Positions 6,890 to 7,657 of a DNA stretch of 7,657 nt are shown one piece after another. The stretch lies in the NCBI GenBank assembly GCA_002421475.1, contig DIJW01000042.1:1161-8817 (forward strand), read 5' to 3'. Position 1 is the first letter of the stretch; the number at the start of each line of letters is the position of its first letter. This stretch comes from Thiomicrospira sp. UBA5634. Its GTDB lineage: Bacteria > Pseudomonadota > Gammaproteobacteria > Thiomicrospirales > Thiomicrospiraceae. The notes beneath the pieces are model-generated. The model was not told where the DNA came from. It worked only from the letters and a program-made list of their open reading frames with translations, and made no database searches. The translations under genes and the position numbers were made by a program.

Positions 6890-7657
6890 TGAATATTTAA
6901 CGCAGTATTACAAAGGGTTTTCGGTATTTAACTATATTACCGTGCGCGCGATTATGAGTGTGTTGACCGCATTAGTGGTGTCGTTTTTGATTGGTCCAGC
7001 AGTGATTCGTTGGTTAACACGGTTAAAAGTTGGTCAGAGCATTCGCTTGGATGGGCCGCAAACGCATTTAATCAAATCCGGCACACCGACTATGGGTGGC
7101 ACACTGATTCTATTTTCGGTCACGTTGGCAATTGTGTTGTGGGGGGATTTGACTAATTATTACCTGTTAATCGTTACCCTTACGATGCTGGGTTTTGGTG
7201 TAATCGGTTTTATTGATGATTATAAAAAAGTCGTTTACCGCGATCCGAACGGCATGCGTTCACGCACTAAGTTTTTTTGGCAGTCGGTGATAGGTTTTGG
7301 CGCAGCTTATGCGTTTTATGCAATTGCCACTGTGCCGGCTGAAAGTCAGCTATTGATTCCTTATATGAAAGACACCTTTATCTATTTGGGGGCGTGGGGA
7401 ATTGTTTTAACCTATTTTGTGATTGTCGGCACGTCGAATGCGGTGAATTTAACCGATGGTTTAGACGGCTTGGCGATTATGCCGGCGGTGTTGGTAGCCG
7501 GTGCATTAGGGGTGTTTGCTTATGCTTCCGGTCATGTCATTTTTGCGAATTATTTAAATATTCCTTATATTCCGGGGGTAAGCGAGTTGACCATTTTAAC
7601 TGCGGCATTAGTTGGTGCCGGGTTAGGATTTCTCTGGTTTAACGCCCATCCGGCGCA
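6873..7657 (+). CDS. mraY: phospho-MurNAc-pentapeptide transferase MraY, 3' end missing
   Basis: MraY is the integral inner-membrane enzyme that transfers phospho-MurNAc-pentapeptide from UDP to undecaprenyl phosphate, giving lipid I. The first 261 residues are present; the family is about 360 long, so about 100 residues lie beyond the right edge. The start [16 protein letters not shown] resembles the gammaproteobacterial protein. Visible motifs are GTPTMGG (70-76), the catalytic aspartate pair D115-D116 in GFIDDYKK, and [16 protein letters not shown] (189-204). Several hydrophobic segments are evident (about 24-42, 78-90, 97-114, 137-153, 173-187, 199-217 and 238-255). The later FMGD motif is outside the window. 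AAAGGA (6861-6866) six bases before the ATG fits the start, which lies inside the end of murF in another frame (17-base overlap). Confidence 0.97.
   Translation, partial: MLVYLSEYLTQYYKGFSVFNYITVRAIMSVLTALVVSFLIGPAVIRWLTRLKVGQSIRLDGPQTHLIKSGTPTMGGTLILFSVTLAIVLWGDLTNYYLLIVTLTMLGFGVIGFIDDYKKVVYRDPNGMRSRTKFFWQSVIGFGAAYAFYAIATVPAESQLLIPYMKDTFIYLGAWGIVLTYFVIVGTSNAVNLTDGLDGLAIMPAVLVAGALGVFAYASGHVIFANYLNIPYIPGVSELTILTAALVGAGLGFLWFNAHPA

Noticed and set aside
7394..7642. Plus-strand open frame of 82 codons in the mraY region
   Set aside because: It is a shifted-frame shadow of mraY, whose catalytic motifs are encoded in the other frame over the same bases.

Overview
The window is a stretch of a bacterial division and cell wall (dcw) cluster. 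Seven genes lie head to tail on the plus strand with almost no non-coding DNA: rsmH (3' part), ftsZ, ftsL, ftsI, murE, murF and mraY (5' part). The proteins look gammaproteobacterial. MraY, RsmH and the FtsZ tail ([13 protein letters not shown]) closely resemble what I recall of the Enterobacteria-type proteins, and MurE carries the DNPR motif of meso-diaminopimelate-adding enzymes, as expected for a Gram-negative wall. I cannot name a genus. Base composition looks balanced to slightly AT-rich and similar across all seven genes.

Layout: rsmH enters from the left edge without its start and ends at 767. A 51-base gap with a good Shine-Dalgarno site leads to a complete ftsZ (819-2009). After 17 bases comes ftsL (2027-2344). 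From there the genes overlap: ftsL/ftsI and ftsI/murE by 4 bases (ATGA), murE/murF by 16 bases and murF/mraY by 17 bases. mraY runs off the right edge. No stretch above 60 bases lacks a gene, and there are no tRNA, rRNA, CRISPR or mobile-element features.

How the genes work together: MurE and MurF add the third residue and the terminal dipeptide to the UDP-MurNAc peptide in the cytoplasm. MraY moves the product onto undecaprenyl phosphate to make lipid I. FtsI is the septal transpeptidase that crosslinks the finished wall. FtsL belongs to the membrane complex that activates septal synthesis, FtsZ forms the ring that organises it, and RsmH methylates 16S rRNA.

The most unusual point is the place of ftsZ. 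In the classical cluster it lies at the far 3' end after ftsQ and ftsA, and rsmH is directly followed by ftsL. Here a complete ftsZ sits between rsmH and ftsL. It has a two-residue-shorter, altered loop next to the nucleotide site, and a terminator-like hairpin lies just downstream at the start of ftsL. Whether this is a relocated sole ftsZ or a second paralog cannot be decided from this window. Smaller oddities are a MurE lacking the usual DSR motif, substitutions in MurF, and a repeated palindrome CAGGCCTG.
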